This document shows positions 43,874-54,683 of a stretch of 64,000 nt of DNA, one piece after another. Positions within the stretch are counted from its first letter, which is position 1. Every line of letters begins with the position of its first letter. The stretch is from Dactylorhiza incarnata. Lineage: Eukaryota > Streptophyta > Magnoliopsida > Asparagales > Orchidaceae. The stretch covers positions 1,302,001 through 1,366,000 of the forward strand of contig JAWHQI010000264.1 of the NCBI GenBank assembly GCA_033032865.1. The letters run 5' to 3'. The notes beneath the pieces were generated by a model that did no database searches, was not told the origin of the DNA, and saw only the letters and a program-made list of their open reading frames with translations. Made by a program: the position numbers and the translations under genes.

Positions 43874-45660
43874 TTCATGGAGGGGTTGGGATAGAGGCCT
43901 CTCGCAAGAGGAGCTTCCAGGCAATGTTCCGAAGGGACGTCGCGTCGACTTCCCAGACCCCACCCCTCTCGGAGAAGCTCACCTTCTCCTCGGAAGACAT
44001 GCCAGATTATGAGGATCCGTTCTGCGACGCTCTGGTGATTCAGACAGCGATTGAAAATTTCACGGTCTCCCGGATCCTGGTGGATAACGGGAGCTCAGTG
44101 AACGTGATCTTCAAGAATGCCTTCGACGCAATGGAGGTGGAAAAGAAGAGGGTGCAGGCCTCCGACGGGCCACTGTTTGGTTTCTCAGGAGAGCGGAAGG
44201 AGGTCGAGGGAGGTGTTGGTCTCCAGGTGACGCTAGGAGGAGTCCCAAGAAACTGCCGGTTCGTCATTGTGGACGCTCCGAGCAGCTATAACGCCATTTT
44301 CGGACGCCCCCTCATCAGCGCCTTCCGGTGCGTGCCCTCATCGTACCATCAGTGCCTAAAGCTCCATAGTGGAGGAGTCCAGGTCCGCGTCCGAGGAGAT
44401 GCTAAGGTGGCGAGGCAGTGCTATGTGACTGCCGTCAACACCATCTCTTGGATGGCGGATGCCGAGAAGATGGATGAAGAGATGGCGAGGCCGGAGGGGC
44501 CAGGAGAAGAAGTGGAGAAGAGAGAAGTAGGGGAAGAGGGCGATGCCCGAGAGGAGAATATGGAGAACGCTCGTGAGGAGCAGGATGTCGAGTTGTTGGA
44601 GGTCGCTCAGGAGGAGCAGGAGGTCGAGCCGGTGGAGGCGGAAGGAGTCGCAGAGGAAGAGGCCCGGGTAGAAGGGCGAAAAGCAAAGGGCCAATGGGAA
44701 GAGCCAGCCCGGCTCGAGGCGGCAGAAGAGGTGGTGGAGATGGAAGTCCTCACCCAGGAAGGGAGGGTGAAAGAGGTGCGGATCAGCGGGAGTCTCGGCC
44801 CGGAGGACAGGGTGAAGATGCTGGAGTGCATCCAGAAGAACGTTGATGTCTTCGCATGGAGCGCAGCTGATATGCCAGGAATCGAGGCGGACGGAGTCGC
44901 AGAGGAAGAGGCCCGGGTAGAAGGGCGAAAAGCAAAGGGCCAATGGGAAGAGCCAGCCCGGCTCGAGGCGGCAGAAGAGGTGGTGGAGATGGAAGTCCTC
45001 ACCCAGGAAGGGAGGGTGAAAGAGGTGCGGATCAGCGGGAGTCTCGGCCCGGAGGACAGGGTGAAGATGCTGGAGTGCATCCAGAAGAACGTGGATGTCT
45101 TCGCATGGAGCGCAGCTGATATGCCAGGAATCGAGGCGGACGTGGCTTGCCATCGTCTCAACCTCGATCCGGAAGCCCGTCCCATCCGGCAGAAGAGAAG
45201 AACCTTCGCCAGCAAGCTCGAGGGACCCATCCGCGAGGAGGTGGCAAAACTCCTCGAAGCAGGTTTTGTATCGGAGATCCAGTATCCAGGCTGGGTCTCC
45301 AATGTCGTAATGGTAAAAAAGGCCGATGGCCGCTGGCGCATGTGTGTGGATTTTTCATTGTTAAATAAGGCCTGCCCTAAGGATTGCTATCCCTTGCCTC
45401 GGATCGACGCGCTGGTTGACTCAGCCGTCGGTTTTTCTGTGATGAGTTTTTTGGATGCTTTTTCAGGTTATCACCAGATCAGGATGCACCCCCCAGACGT
45501 CAAAGACGTCTCGTTCATCACCAGGGAAGGATGCTACTGCTATAAGATGATGCCCTTCGGGTTGAAAAACGCAGGAGCAACCTACCAGAAGATGATGGAC
45601 CGGGTATTTAGGGAGCAAAGGGGAAGGAACCTGGAGGTCTACGTGGATGACCTTATGTAA
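43861..45660 (+). pseudogene. Tat-C pol, protease and first part of RT
   Basis: Frame open from 43453 but pol-like only from about 43861 (GVIHGG). The protease motif ILVDNGSSVNVIF is near 44075. A Glu-rich linker follows, containing an exact in-frame 249-bp tandem duplication. RT fingers and palm show VVMVKKADGRWRMCVDFSLLNKACPKDCYPLPRID in pieces, FLDAFSGYHQI, FGLKNAGATYQ and the YVDD box. The frame stops at TAA 45658-45660, two codons after YVDD, because one base is missing. The rest of pol is open in the next frame. Confidence 0.9.
44644..45141 (+). repeat. in-frame 249-bp tandem duplication in Tat-C pol
   Basis: Copies 44644-44892 and 44893-45141 are 83 codons each. They differ at one base that I can see (AACGTTGAT versus AACGTGGAT). 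Each copy includes the conserved pre-RT phrase NVDVFAWSAADMPGI, so RT is preceded by two such segments. It must be very recent. Confidence 0.92.
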
Positions 45661-48182
45661 AGAGCACATGCGTGAACTCTCACATCCAGGACCTCGAGGA
45701 GACCTTCGCCACCCTACGCAAGTACAAGATGCGCTTGAACCCCCTGAAGTGTGTGTTCGGGGCCAGTAAGGGGAAATTCCTGGGGCACCTTCTCACCCCT
45801 TGGGGGGTAGAACCTAACCCGGACAAGGTGAAGGCCATAATGGAGCTGGGGTCGCCGCGGAACACCAAGGAAGTTCAGCGCTTGACCGAAAGGCTCGCGG
45901 GGCTGAGCAGGTTTCTCTCCCGAGCCGGGGAGAATTGCTCCCCCTTTTTCAAAACATTACGAGGTAACCAGAAGTTTGAATGGACAAAAGAATGCGAGGA
46001 GGCCTTCCAGGCCTTGAAAAGCCAACTCACCAAGGCTCCACTGCTCCAAGGTCCCAAAGAAGGGGAGGATCTATATCTATATCTCGGGGTCGGGACAGAG
46101 GCCGTAAGCTCCGTCCTGGTTCGGGAGGAAGGCAAGAAGCAGCTGCCCATCTACTACGTGAGCAGGGTCCTGAGGGAAGCAGAGCTCAGATACCCGATTT
46201 TGGAGAAGTTGGCCTTTGCTCTGGTCGTCGCAGCAAGGAAGCTCAGGCCATACTTCCAGGCCCATTCAATTCAAGTGGTGACAGACCACCCTCTCCGCCA
46301 GATCTTCGAAGGAGTGGAACACTCAGGAAGGCTCGCGAAATGGTCGATAGAGCTAAGTGAATTCAACATTACCTTCGTCCCTCGATTATCCATGAAGGCG
46401 CAGGTGGTGGCTGATTTCATGGCAGATTATGTGGCCGAGATGAAGGAAGATGGAACCCCTCGTCACGTTCCGTGGAAGCTGCTGGTGGACGGGGCTTCGG
46501 GCAAGAATTCACTCGGAGGAGGGGTGATGCTGGAGAGTCCCCAAGGGGTAAAGATCGAGCAGACACTAGTGATACACTTCCCAATCACCAACAACCAGGC
46601 GGAGTATGAGGCGGTGATCGCCGGTCTACGGTTGGCCCAGGAGCTCGGTGTCCATGACATGGAGGTCCTCATCGACTCAATGGTAATAGCCTCTCAAATC
46701 AAGGGAGAGTTCGAGACGAGGGAGCCTGCGCTCATAAGGTACTTGGCCAAAGTGAGAGGTCTCGTAGGAACGTTCAAAACTTTCTCCATCCAGCACGTCC
46801 CGCGGGAGGAGAGCACCCCGGCAGATCGGTTGGCCAAATCCGGTCCTCGGGCCGGGGGAACCCTGACGGACCTATTCCGCCCTTCGATCGAAGAGGGAGA
46901 GCTCATGGAAGTAGAGCAGCGGCCCTCCTGGAAGGATCCCTTCGTCACCTTCCTTGCAATAGGAAAGTTTCCAGAGGAAGTCCCGGACCAGAGGCGCTTC
47001 CGATATAAGTCCGCCTACTACGTGCTCCATGAGGGAGACTTGTATCGGAAGACCCTCTCGGGCCTCCTGGCCCGATGCGTTTCAGAGGAGGAGGTCCCAA
47101 AGATCTTGGAAGAGGTCCACTCCGGCGAGTGCGGCAGTCACTCGGGGAGTAGGATGTTGGAGGCAAGAATAGTGAGGCAGGGGTACTTCTGGCCGACCCT
47201 AAGTAGGGACGCGGCAGCCTTCGCCAAGAGGTGCCAGAAGTGCCAAATGTTCGCCCCGCTTCAGCTCATGCCAGCTCAGAGGCTAAAGAGTATCACGGCG
47301 CCCTGGCCATTCGCCATATGGGGGATGGATCTGGTAGGACCCTTCCCCCAGGCTAGTGGGCAGAGGAGGTTTCTCCTAGTAATGATTGACTACTTCTCAA
47401 AATGGTTAGAGGTCAAGGCGTTGGCTAAGGTCACCTCCCAGGTAATCCGCAACTTCGTATGGGGGGAGATCATTTGTCGACATGGGCTTCCACAGGCCAT
47501 AGTCACGGATAATGGTCCGCAGTTCGCAAGCGAGGAATTCATCAACTTCTGTGGCCAGCTGGGGATAGACCTCAGGTTTGCATCCGTTCATCATCCCAGA
47601 AGCAACGGACAGGTGGAGGCGGCAAACAAGGTCATCGTGAACCTGCTCAAGAAAAAGGTGGAAAATCTGAAGGGCAATTGGGTAGAACAGCTTCCATCGG
47701 TCTTGTGGGCCCTAAGAACTACCCCCAACACCGCCACAGGAGAGACCCCTTTCAAGCTCTCTCACGGCTGCGAGGCCGTCATCCCCATAGAGTTCGAAGT
47801 TATGACACCATGGGTAAAGGCCGCCGCAAGCAGAGAGGAAAGTTGGAGAGCCGAAAATGAGATGGAGTTGCAGCTCTCCCTCGACCTCATCGAAGAAGCT
47901 CGGGACCTGGCAGCCATTCGCCAAGAAGAGGTCAAGCGACGGATGGCCAAATATTTCGATAAGCACGTCAGGGTCAAGCAGTTCGAGAAGGGAGATCTGG
48001 TGCTCAAGAAGGTCGACGCGGCCGGAAGATCCGCCGCGGTGGGAAAACTTAACCCCAACTGGGAAGACCCCTATGTCGTGGAAGAGGCACTAAGGTCTGG
48101 GGGGTATCACCTTCAGAATGTGGAGGGCCAACCTCTCAGCCACACATGGAGTGGTGACGATCTTAAACGTTTCTATCCCTGA
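45660..48182 (+). pseudogene. Tat-C pol, RT thumb, RNase H, second RNase H and integrase
   Basis: 840 codons open in the frame following the one-base loss, so not translatable from the gag-pol start. RT thumb: LRKYKMRLNPLKCVFG. Ty3 RNase H near residues 115-235 (LPIYYVSRVL..AELRYP). Second, archaeal-type RNase H near 265-395 (LLVDGASGKNSLGGG, NNQAEYEA, DSMVIASQI), diagnostic for the Tat lineage. Integrase: HHCC zinc region (about 490-535, ending CQKCQMF), DDE core with Asp in WGMDLVGPF, Asp in VTDNGPQF and Glu in NGQVEAANK. The C-terminal part ends HTWSGDDLKRFYP*. Confidence 0.9.
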
Positions 48183-48283
48183 AACTATGTAATAAAAATG
48201 TTTTTGAAATAAGAATATTTTGTTTAACATGTGTTTGAGATTGATACTGCAGCTTGTAGGAAAAACTCCGAAAGCTCCCAAAA

Positions 48284-49430
48284 GGCCCCGAGCAGACCCG
48301 CTGTCCAGGCTCTCATCTAGCTGGCAGGTCCGAAGGCTCACTCGGAGGCAGGTTCTATGTGAAAGAAAAGAAGGCCCCGAGCAGACCCGCTGTCCAGGCT
48401 CTCATCTAGCTGGCAGGTCCGAAGGCTCACTCGGAGGCAGGTTCTACGTGAAAGAAAAGAAGGCCCCGAGCAGACCCGCTGTCCAGGCTCTCATCTAGCT
48501 GGCAGGTCCGAAGGCTCACTCGGAGGCAGGTTCTACGTGAAAGAAAAGAAGGCCCCGAGCAGACCCGCTGTCCAGGCTCTCATCTAGCTGGCAGGTCCGA
48601 AGGCTCACTCGGAGGCAGGTTCTATGTGAAAGAAAAGAAGGCCCCGAGCAGACCCGCTGTCCAGGCTCTCATCTAGCTGGCAGGTCCGAAGGCTCACTCG
48701 GTGGCAGGTTCTATGTGAAAGAAAAGAAGGCCCCGAGCAGACCCGCTGTCCAGGCTCTCATCTAGCTGGCAGGTCCGAAGGCTCACTCGGAGGCTGGTTC
48801 TACGTGAAAGAAAAGAAGGCCCCGAGCAGACCCCCTGTCCAGGCTCTCATCTAGCTGGCAGGTCCGAAGGCTCACTCGGAGGCAGGTTCTACGTGAAAGA
48901 AAAGAAGGCCCCGAGCAGACCCGCTGTCCAGGCTCTCATCTAGCTGGCAGGTCCGAAGGCTCACTCGGTGGCAGGTTCTATGTGAAAGAAAAGAAGGCCC
49001 CGAGCAGACCCGCTGTCCAGGCTCTCATCTAGCTGGCAGGTCCGAAGGCTCACTCGGTGGCAGGTTCTATGTGAAAGAAAAGAAGGCCCCGAGCAGACCC
49101 GCTGTCCAGGCTCTCATCTAGCTGGCAGGTCCGAAGGCTCACTCGGTGGCAGGTTCTATGTGAAAGAAAAGAAGGCCCCGAGCAGACCCGCTGTCCAGGC
49201 TCTCATCTAGCTGGCAGGTCCGAAGGCTCACTCGGTGGCAGGTTCTATGTGAAAGAAAAGAAGGCCCCGAGCAGACCCGCTGTCCAGGCTCTCATCAAGC
49301 TGGCAGGTCCGAAGGCTCACTCGGAGGCAGGTTCTATGTGAAAGAAGAAAAGGCCCCGAGCAGACCCGCTGTCCAGGCTCTCATCTAGCTGGCAGGTCCG
49401 AAGGCTCACTCGGTGTCAGGTTCAAAATTC
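48284..49430 (+). repeat. 13 x 89-bp tandem array 3' of pol
   Basis: GGCCCCGAGCAGACCCGCTG begins units at 48284, 48373, 48462, 48551, 48640, 48729, 48818, 48907, 48996, 49085, 49174, 49263 and 49352, exactly 89 bp apart. Units are almost identical (GGAGGC/GGTGGC and TACGTG/TATGTG variants). Tat-lineage elements are known to hold such arrays before the 3' LTR and to seed satellites. It is not a CRISPR: there are no unique spacers and the host is a plant. Confidence 0.95.
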
Positions 49431-49873
49431 TCAAATAGTGACCTCAAGAGCACTCGCATTAACCACGCACAGGAGAGATGACCTCACTTCACTTTCATGA
49501 CTACCTAAGCGAAACCCCGGTTTGGGCGAATGGTAAGAAAGTGCGAGTGGGGCAGGCAGCGGGAAGCGAAGGGGGGGGGGGGGGGCGACACGCCCAGGTC
49601 ACCCTCGAGCATTCGCTAGGTGGACGAGACAGTCACACTACAGTTTAAACGTCCTAATGAGCCTAGCGAGATATAGCGGCGAATGAGAAAGAATTAACGT
49701 CTTAGCGAGCCTAGCGAGACATAACAGCAAATGAGAACAAAGTGGAGATAGCACAAAAATGGAGAGCACAAAAATCGTGATCAATATACATATCTTTCAA
49801 GGGCACTCGCCCCGTTCATAATTACATTCAAAAGATTTTAAGTAAAAGACGGCAAAAAAACACAGGGCCCATC
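49431..49873 (+). other. non-coding link with G14 run
   Basis: Contains a G run of about 14 at 49571-49584 and repeated AGCGAG/CCTAGCGAGA phrases. It lies just downstream of the stop of antisense gene 1, so it may carry that gene's 3' UTR. Confidence 0.4.
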
Positions 49874-51783
49874 TCATGGGTCGGCAGGCTTCTCGCCAGA
49901 AGATCTATCGCTCTCGCCTGAATCTGGTAGGAGGGCGTCTTCTCGCGGCTTGCCATCCTCATCTTCCGGGAAGGGGATCAGGATGAAGAGCTCGGGGACG
50001 ACCTGTCGGGCAGAGAGGCATTCCTTCAGGTACCCAGCCTGCCGCAACACCTGCAGCGCATGCTTCACGGCGCTCTGGGCGTTCTCCTGCATCAATTGCT
50101 CCAGCTCGTGGTGGGGGTAGAAGTGCCCCCCGCTCCTCAAGGCGAGTGCCGAGACCTCGGCTTCTCGCGACCGCTGGGCCTCGGCCTTGGCCAGCCGAAC
50201 TTCGTCTTCAAGGCCAGCCACCCGAGCACGAAGCATCTCGGCAACGGTGGTGTCCTAAGAATAATAATAAAGGTGGTAAGAAGAAAGTACATCAATCGGC
50301 AACAGGCCACTCGCGGTGATGAAGAAAATATATACCTCCGCAACGGGGCGGCGGGCGAGAAGGGTTTCCGCAGCTGCCAGCTTCGTCCTGAGCTCCTGCG
50401 CCTCGGCAGAAACGACGGCCCTGGACTTCTCAACCTCCGCCAAGCTCCGCGCCAGTTTGATGCTCCGGCGCGAAGACATATGCGCGAGCTCGAGCGCCCG
50501 CAGCATGGCCCTGGCGGTCTCATGGGCGAGGACCTGAGTCGTCTCGGCATCATAGACTTCAGCATCCTCCCGACCGTAGAGGGCATACGCGATGGCATAG
50601 GCCTCACCACTCGCGAGGTCGCTCTCTATCCACGATGGATGAAGGGTGGAGAGCGAGACCCTGTTGGCGTTCCTATCCCACTTTACCAAGGGAGCCCCTG
50701 AGGGGTCCACGTACTTCTCGCCGCTGGGGAAGTTCCGGTAGTCCCTGGGCAATGGAGGCGGCGGCAACGACGATCCCGCGTGAAGGGTGGTCTCGCCTGG
50801 CGCACCCGCCCCCGGGGTCTGAGTCTGAGCACTCGCTCATAAGGCCTCGTCCAAGACCCCCTTTCCCTTGGCGGAGGGGGGATTCTTTGATTTCTTGGAA
50901 GAAGAGGAGGTCAGCGCCCCAGGCTTCCGCTTCTTTCCGCTAGGCTTGGAGGAAGAGGGTTCCTCCCGACAGGCATCCGCTGCAGCCTGTGCGAAGGACA
51001 CGGAAGCCCCAGCGGGACGCGGCGGATGCAGGGGGAAGCTACGCACGCCTGCATAATGTTACGTATGATTTAGCGAATGATATAAGAGTCACAAGATCGA
51101 AACGAACGAAGTCCCAAAAACTTACCCTCGCCCCGCGGAATGAGCGGGAGCGAGTTGACGTTTCGCCGGAGATAGACAAGGTCCATCCCGTGCTCCAAGA
51201 TGTATTGGTGGAGTTTGGCCTCGTGCCCCCCTAGGGTCGGGGGGCGGAAGGTTGACTCCTCCTGCACCGGGGCGAGAAGTGTATTTCCCAGGTTCCCGCT
51301 GACGAAAAGGAATCGCCGAACCCAGTCGTGGTTCTTATTCGGGAGCCCGTAATGCTTGAGCGGGTTCAGACCCGAGAAGAATGAGATGCCGTTGGTGCAG
51401 CGAAAGGTGTAGAGCTTGCGGAAGACGGGGAGCGAGAACTCGATCCCCTCTTCTCGCAGATAGCTCGCGTACCCGACCAGCATGGCGATGGAGTTGGGGT
51501 TGAGCTGGCCGGGCACGACTCCATAATATCTGAAGGTCTGGCGGAGTTCCGGCCAGATGGGAAGGCGAAACCCCACCTCGAAGTGCTCTAGCGGGATCGC
51601 GAGAGCACAGGGCGAGATGGAGTTTAGGCGCTCGTCCGGCCTGGGCTTTCGCGCCTCGAACCCAGGCGGGATGTAATCCGCTACCGCAGTCAGGTAAGCC
51701 TCGTCGGAGAGGTCGCATGAATCGAAGGTGTGGTTGACGAACGCACTGGCGCACCTGGCTCTGCCTTCCGCATCACCACCCAT
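49874..51783 (-). pseudogene. antisense gene 1 of Tat-C (Transposase_28-like aORF), three exons, one nonsense codon
   Basis: Exons on the minus strand: 51783-51126, 51048-50336, 50254-49874. All junctions have GT/AG ends (GAGG|GTAAG, CAG|GCGTG, GGAG|GTATA, TTAG|GACA) and the sum is 1,752 bp, 584 codons in frame. Exon 1 carries IPLEHFEVGFRLPIWPEL and YYGVVPGQLNPNS, the pattern of the plant gypsy-type Transposase_28 family found in Tat antisense genes. Exon 2 has a Lys/Ser-rich basic patch (GKKRKPG, SSSKKSKN) and a coiled-coil (VEKSRAVVSAEAQELRTKL); exon 3 continues the coil. TGA at 50839-50837 in exon 2 truncates it. Function unknown. Confidence 0.8.
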
Positions 51784-51894
51784 GACGCGAATGACGAAGG
51801 ATAAGAAGGCAGCAGAGAAGAGAGAAGCGCGAGTGCTAGCGCGAGGAAAGAGAAGGAGCGGATGGTAAGGTATTTAATACGGTGGTTGAAAGGC

Positions 51895-51904
51895 CTATTT
51901 ATAG
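51895..51904 (-). promoter_or_regulatory. TATA box of antisense gene 1
   Basis: The minus strand reads CTATAAATAG, about 112 bp upstream of the ATG at 51783. It supports an autonomous antisense promoter inside the element, separate from the LTR. Confidence 0.55.
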
Positions 51905-52234
51905 AAGGGCTAAACGGCGTTTGGGCTTTCGAGGTAACGGGTGTGCAGATAGCAGTCGCGCCTTCCCGACGCCTCGGAACCCGGGCCGACCCCTCTCGCC
52001 CAGTAATGACAAGTGCCCTGTGGCTATTCACTCATCGACTACGCGAAAGAGGTTAAGAAAGCATTCGGCAATAATAAAACATTCGGCAATACCCAAGCAA
52101 GATATAGGAAATAAAAAACAAAGAATAGAGCATTCGCAAAACACAGGACGCAAGATTATTACAAACAGAAATAAAGTTCAGCATCCGCGCTACAGAAAGC
52201 AGAGAAATTGCAAGAAGGGCGAATGAAGACTGGC
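51905..52234 (-). other. spacer between the two antisense genes
   Basis: AT-rich non-coding with GCGAATG-like phrases; would hold the upstream promoter of gene 1 and the 3' UTR of gene 2. Confidence 0.45.
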
Positions 52235-53633
52235 TCAATACTCCTCCCAGACCCACCGACCTCGCTTTCGCGACCCAGCTTCCAGGGGCATTCGCGGACG
52301 AAAGTATGCGAGCATGTTGGTGATCTCATGGGAAGCCAATTGGAGTTGGTCCCGGGCTCGCGCGGCGTGTCTTTCGGGAGACAACTCCCCTCCTTCACCC
52401 CCCAGGCGCTCCACCGTCGTGAGAATGTGCGAGTAGTCCCGCTGGAGGTCCTTTAACTCACGCGCGACTCTCAGCCGCACGTCGTCCACCTGGCCGGCAA
52501 CATTTCGCTGGATGTTGATGAGCTTCCCCAAGACCTCCGAGATCCGGTCCTTCAGGGTCGCGTGATCCGAGGAGTCGCCCAGAAAGTCAGCGAGATCCCC
52601 AGGGGAAGGGAGAGGCGAGAGCATCCCCTCTCCCCCCTCGTAGTAGGAGTCAAAGGGGGAGGCTTCCCGATAGCCTGCGAAATCACGACTAGGTCAGTAG
52701 TGGTAAAATATGCGAGTACGATAAGGGCGGGTGAGTGAACTGACCTGGGGTGGGGTCCTGGTGACCTGAAGGACGAGACGAATGGAGGTGCGTTCCAAAC
52801 AGCCCGGCGGGAGGTAGGACCTTTCCCTTTCCAGGACGGTAGGGCTGTGAGGTAGGAGCTGGAGCATCCGCAGGATCATCCGCGCGGCCCTGCTGACCGG
52901 ATCCCTTCCGGGGGGACACCCTCGGCTCATCCGCAAGCACGGAGGGGTTCGGTCGAACATGGGAACTCGGAGGAATAGAGTTCCGCAGCGAAAGGTTGGG
53001 GTCGAGGGCTACAAAAAACAGTGGTCAGCAGCGAACATCATGAAGGATGAATCTAAAGGGGGTTACAACTTACCGGACTGCAATGATGTCTCGCCCGGAG
53101 GAGGTGGAGGAGCAAGGTCCCGATCTGGAGGCCTCTCGTCCGGGGGAGGTGGCACCGCGGCACTGCTCGAGACGGCCCCGTGGCCGGTCTCGGGCATCGA
53201 AATCCCCTGCGAATGGTCAGAGCAGAGGCAAGGTAAGGGGAGGAACTAAACAGAGGGGCGAGAGGAATCCTCATACCTGCGTCCCGGGGTCCGGAGGATT
53301 CCTCGCCGGAAGGGTATCCGCCGGCGGAGTGTTCGCCGGTGGAGTACCCGCAGGAGATTCCGAGACAGTCTCGCCTCTCTGACGATTCAGTCGAATCACC
53401 TTGGCTCGACGCGAGACGTAGGGGGCATTCAGATCCCGTTTAGACAAGAGCCAGGGAGCAAATTTGGCTGCTTTGGGGGCAGTTACAGCTTGGGCCGCGG
53501 CCAGACGCTCGATCATCTCCCGCGAGAGGGGTCTCGCGGAAGGCTTGTGAGAAGACATTGATGTCAGTGCGGGACTAAGAGAGGGAAGAAGCTCCGAATC
53601 AAGGGTTGTCAACGCTCCAGGAAGTTCTGACAT
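52235..53633 (-). CDS. antisense gene 2 of Tat-C, four exons, unknown proline-rich/helical protein
   Basis: Exons on the minus strand: 53633-53277, 53206-53074, 53008-52745, 52674-52235. Junctions CAG|GTATG, GCAG|GGGA, CCG|GTAAG, GTAG|CCCT, CCAG|GTCAG and GCAG|GCTA all fit, and the sum is 1,194 bp = 398 codons with no internal stop. The product starts MSELPGALTT. It is Pro-rich in the middle (GTPPANTPPADTLP, VPPPPDERPPD, APPPPPGE) and has a helical C terminus (LKDRISEVLGKLINI, VARELKDLQRDYSHIL). A possible earlier exon at 53763-53705 could splice in (TTCG|GTGAG to GTCAG|AACT), removing the ATG used here. No family recognised. Intact, unlike gag-pol. Confidence 0.7.
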
Positions 53634-53744
53634 GAAGAGATATATATAGGACAACGGTGAGACCCACAGAATCTTGTGAAAGTCCAGTCAGCAAGCACTC
53701 ACCGAATACAGGGTTGGACTGTTCCTTCCGAGCGTAGTAACCAC

Positions 53745-53763
53745 TCGCAAAGAGCGGGGATTG
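53745..53763 (+). other. polypurine tract of Tat-C
   Basis: GCAAAGAGCGGGGATTG directly before the 3' LTR, as in Tat-B. Confidence 0.7.
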
Positions 53764-54683
53764 TGTACAACCCGTATTCGCCGAGTGGACCCCTCAAGCT
53801 AAATGGCGAGACCTGGGTCAGCCCGATCATTCGCCCCGGCTAGGAGGAGGAAGTACCCCGGTTTGGTGGGGGTAAGGTGCAGAAGAGAAGGAGCCAGGCG
53901 AGTGGTGCTCTCACGGACCACTCGCTCGGAAGCGCGGGCACTCGCCCAGCAAGGCGGGTGCCGAGCGAGTGGTGCCCTCACGGACCACTCGCCCAGCATG
54001 ATTTGAGGGAGAAATGACCCTAATACCCCTGGTGGGCTGCAAATAGCCCGAGACCTGGGTCAGCCCGATCATTCGCCCCGGCTAGGAGGAGGAAGTACCC
54101 CGGTTTGGTGGGGGTAAGGTGCAGAAGAGAAGGAACCAGGCGAGTGGTGCTCTCACGGACCACTCGCTCGGAAGCGCGGGCACTCGCACAGCAAGGCGGG
54201 TGCCCAGCGAGTGGTGCCCTCACGGACCACTCGCCCAGGATGATTTGAGGGAGAAATGACCCTAATACCCCTGGTGGGCTGCAAATAGCCCTTCGGAACA
54301 GCGGAATTAGGCTGTTAGCAGACCAGTTTGGGGTGCTGTTAGTAAAATTAAAAGGCGGATTCATGTTATTTGCAGACCAGCCTAGAAAAATCTATAAATA
54401 GATCCTTAAGGGCACCTTGGAGGAGATCCGATTTTAGAGAATCCTCTCCTCCAGGCTAGTTTTTGGTCGGCTGCTAGTGCCCTCCAAGGTGCCCGGTTGA
54501 GCTCTGGTTTGGGAGGGGAAGCTCTCTAAGATCTTCCGGGTGTGTGGCGGCACCTCCTCACTTCAGCCTTGGGTCTATTCATATTCTCACATCCACCGTC
54601 AAGAGAGTCTAGTGAGGGAGAAGTAAGCATCGGCTACACCCCCAGTGGGTCCGAACTCAGGAGACCTGTTGCAGGTTTCAACA
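53764..54683 (+). repeat. 3' LTR of Tat-C
   Basis: 920 bp with the same 242-bp internal duplication and hairpins; TATA box 54393-54401. Ends GTTTCAACA, then TSD CCTAG. Confidence 0.95.

Larger units (their letters stand above)
41507..54683 (+). mobile_element. complete Tat-lineage Ty3 retrotransposon (Tat-C), 13.2 kb
   Basis: LTRs 41507-42426 and 53764-54683 (920 bp each, TGTACAACCC...GTTTCAA(C/T)A) with perfect TSD CCTAG (41502-41506, 54684-54688). Order: gag, protease, RT, RNase H, second (archaeal-type) RNase H, integrase, an 89-bp array, two antisense spliced genes, PPT, LTR. The second RNase H, the CXXH..GH..C Gag knuckle and antisense extra genes are known Tat-lineage traits. LTRs differ at roughly 10 of 920 sites by eye. 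Pol is disabled by a frameshift at the RT active site. Confidence 0.95.

Noticed and set aside
43254..45341. Several 100-260-codon antisense frames over Tat-C gag-pol
   Set aside because: They mirror the coding strand and its 249-bp duplication; no domain, unlike the spliced antisense genes further right.
48284..49430. CRISPR-like regular array
   Set aside because: Whole 89-bp units repeat without unique spacers, inside a plant retrotransposon.
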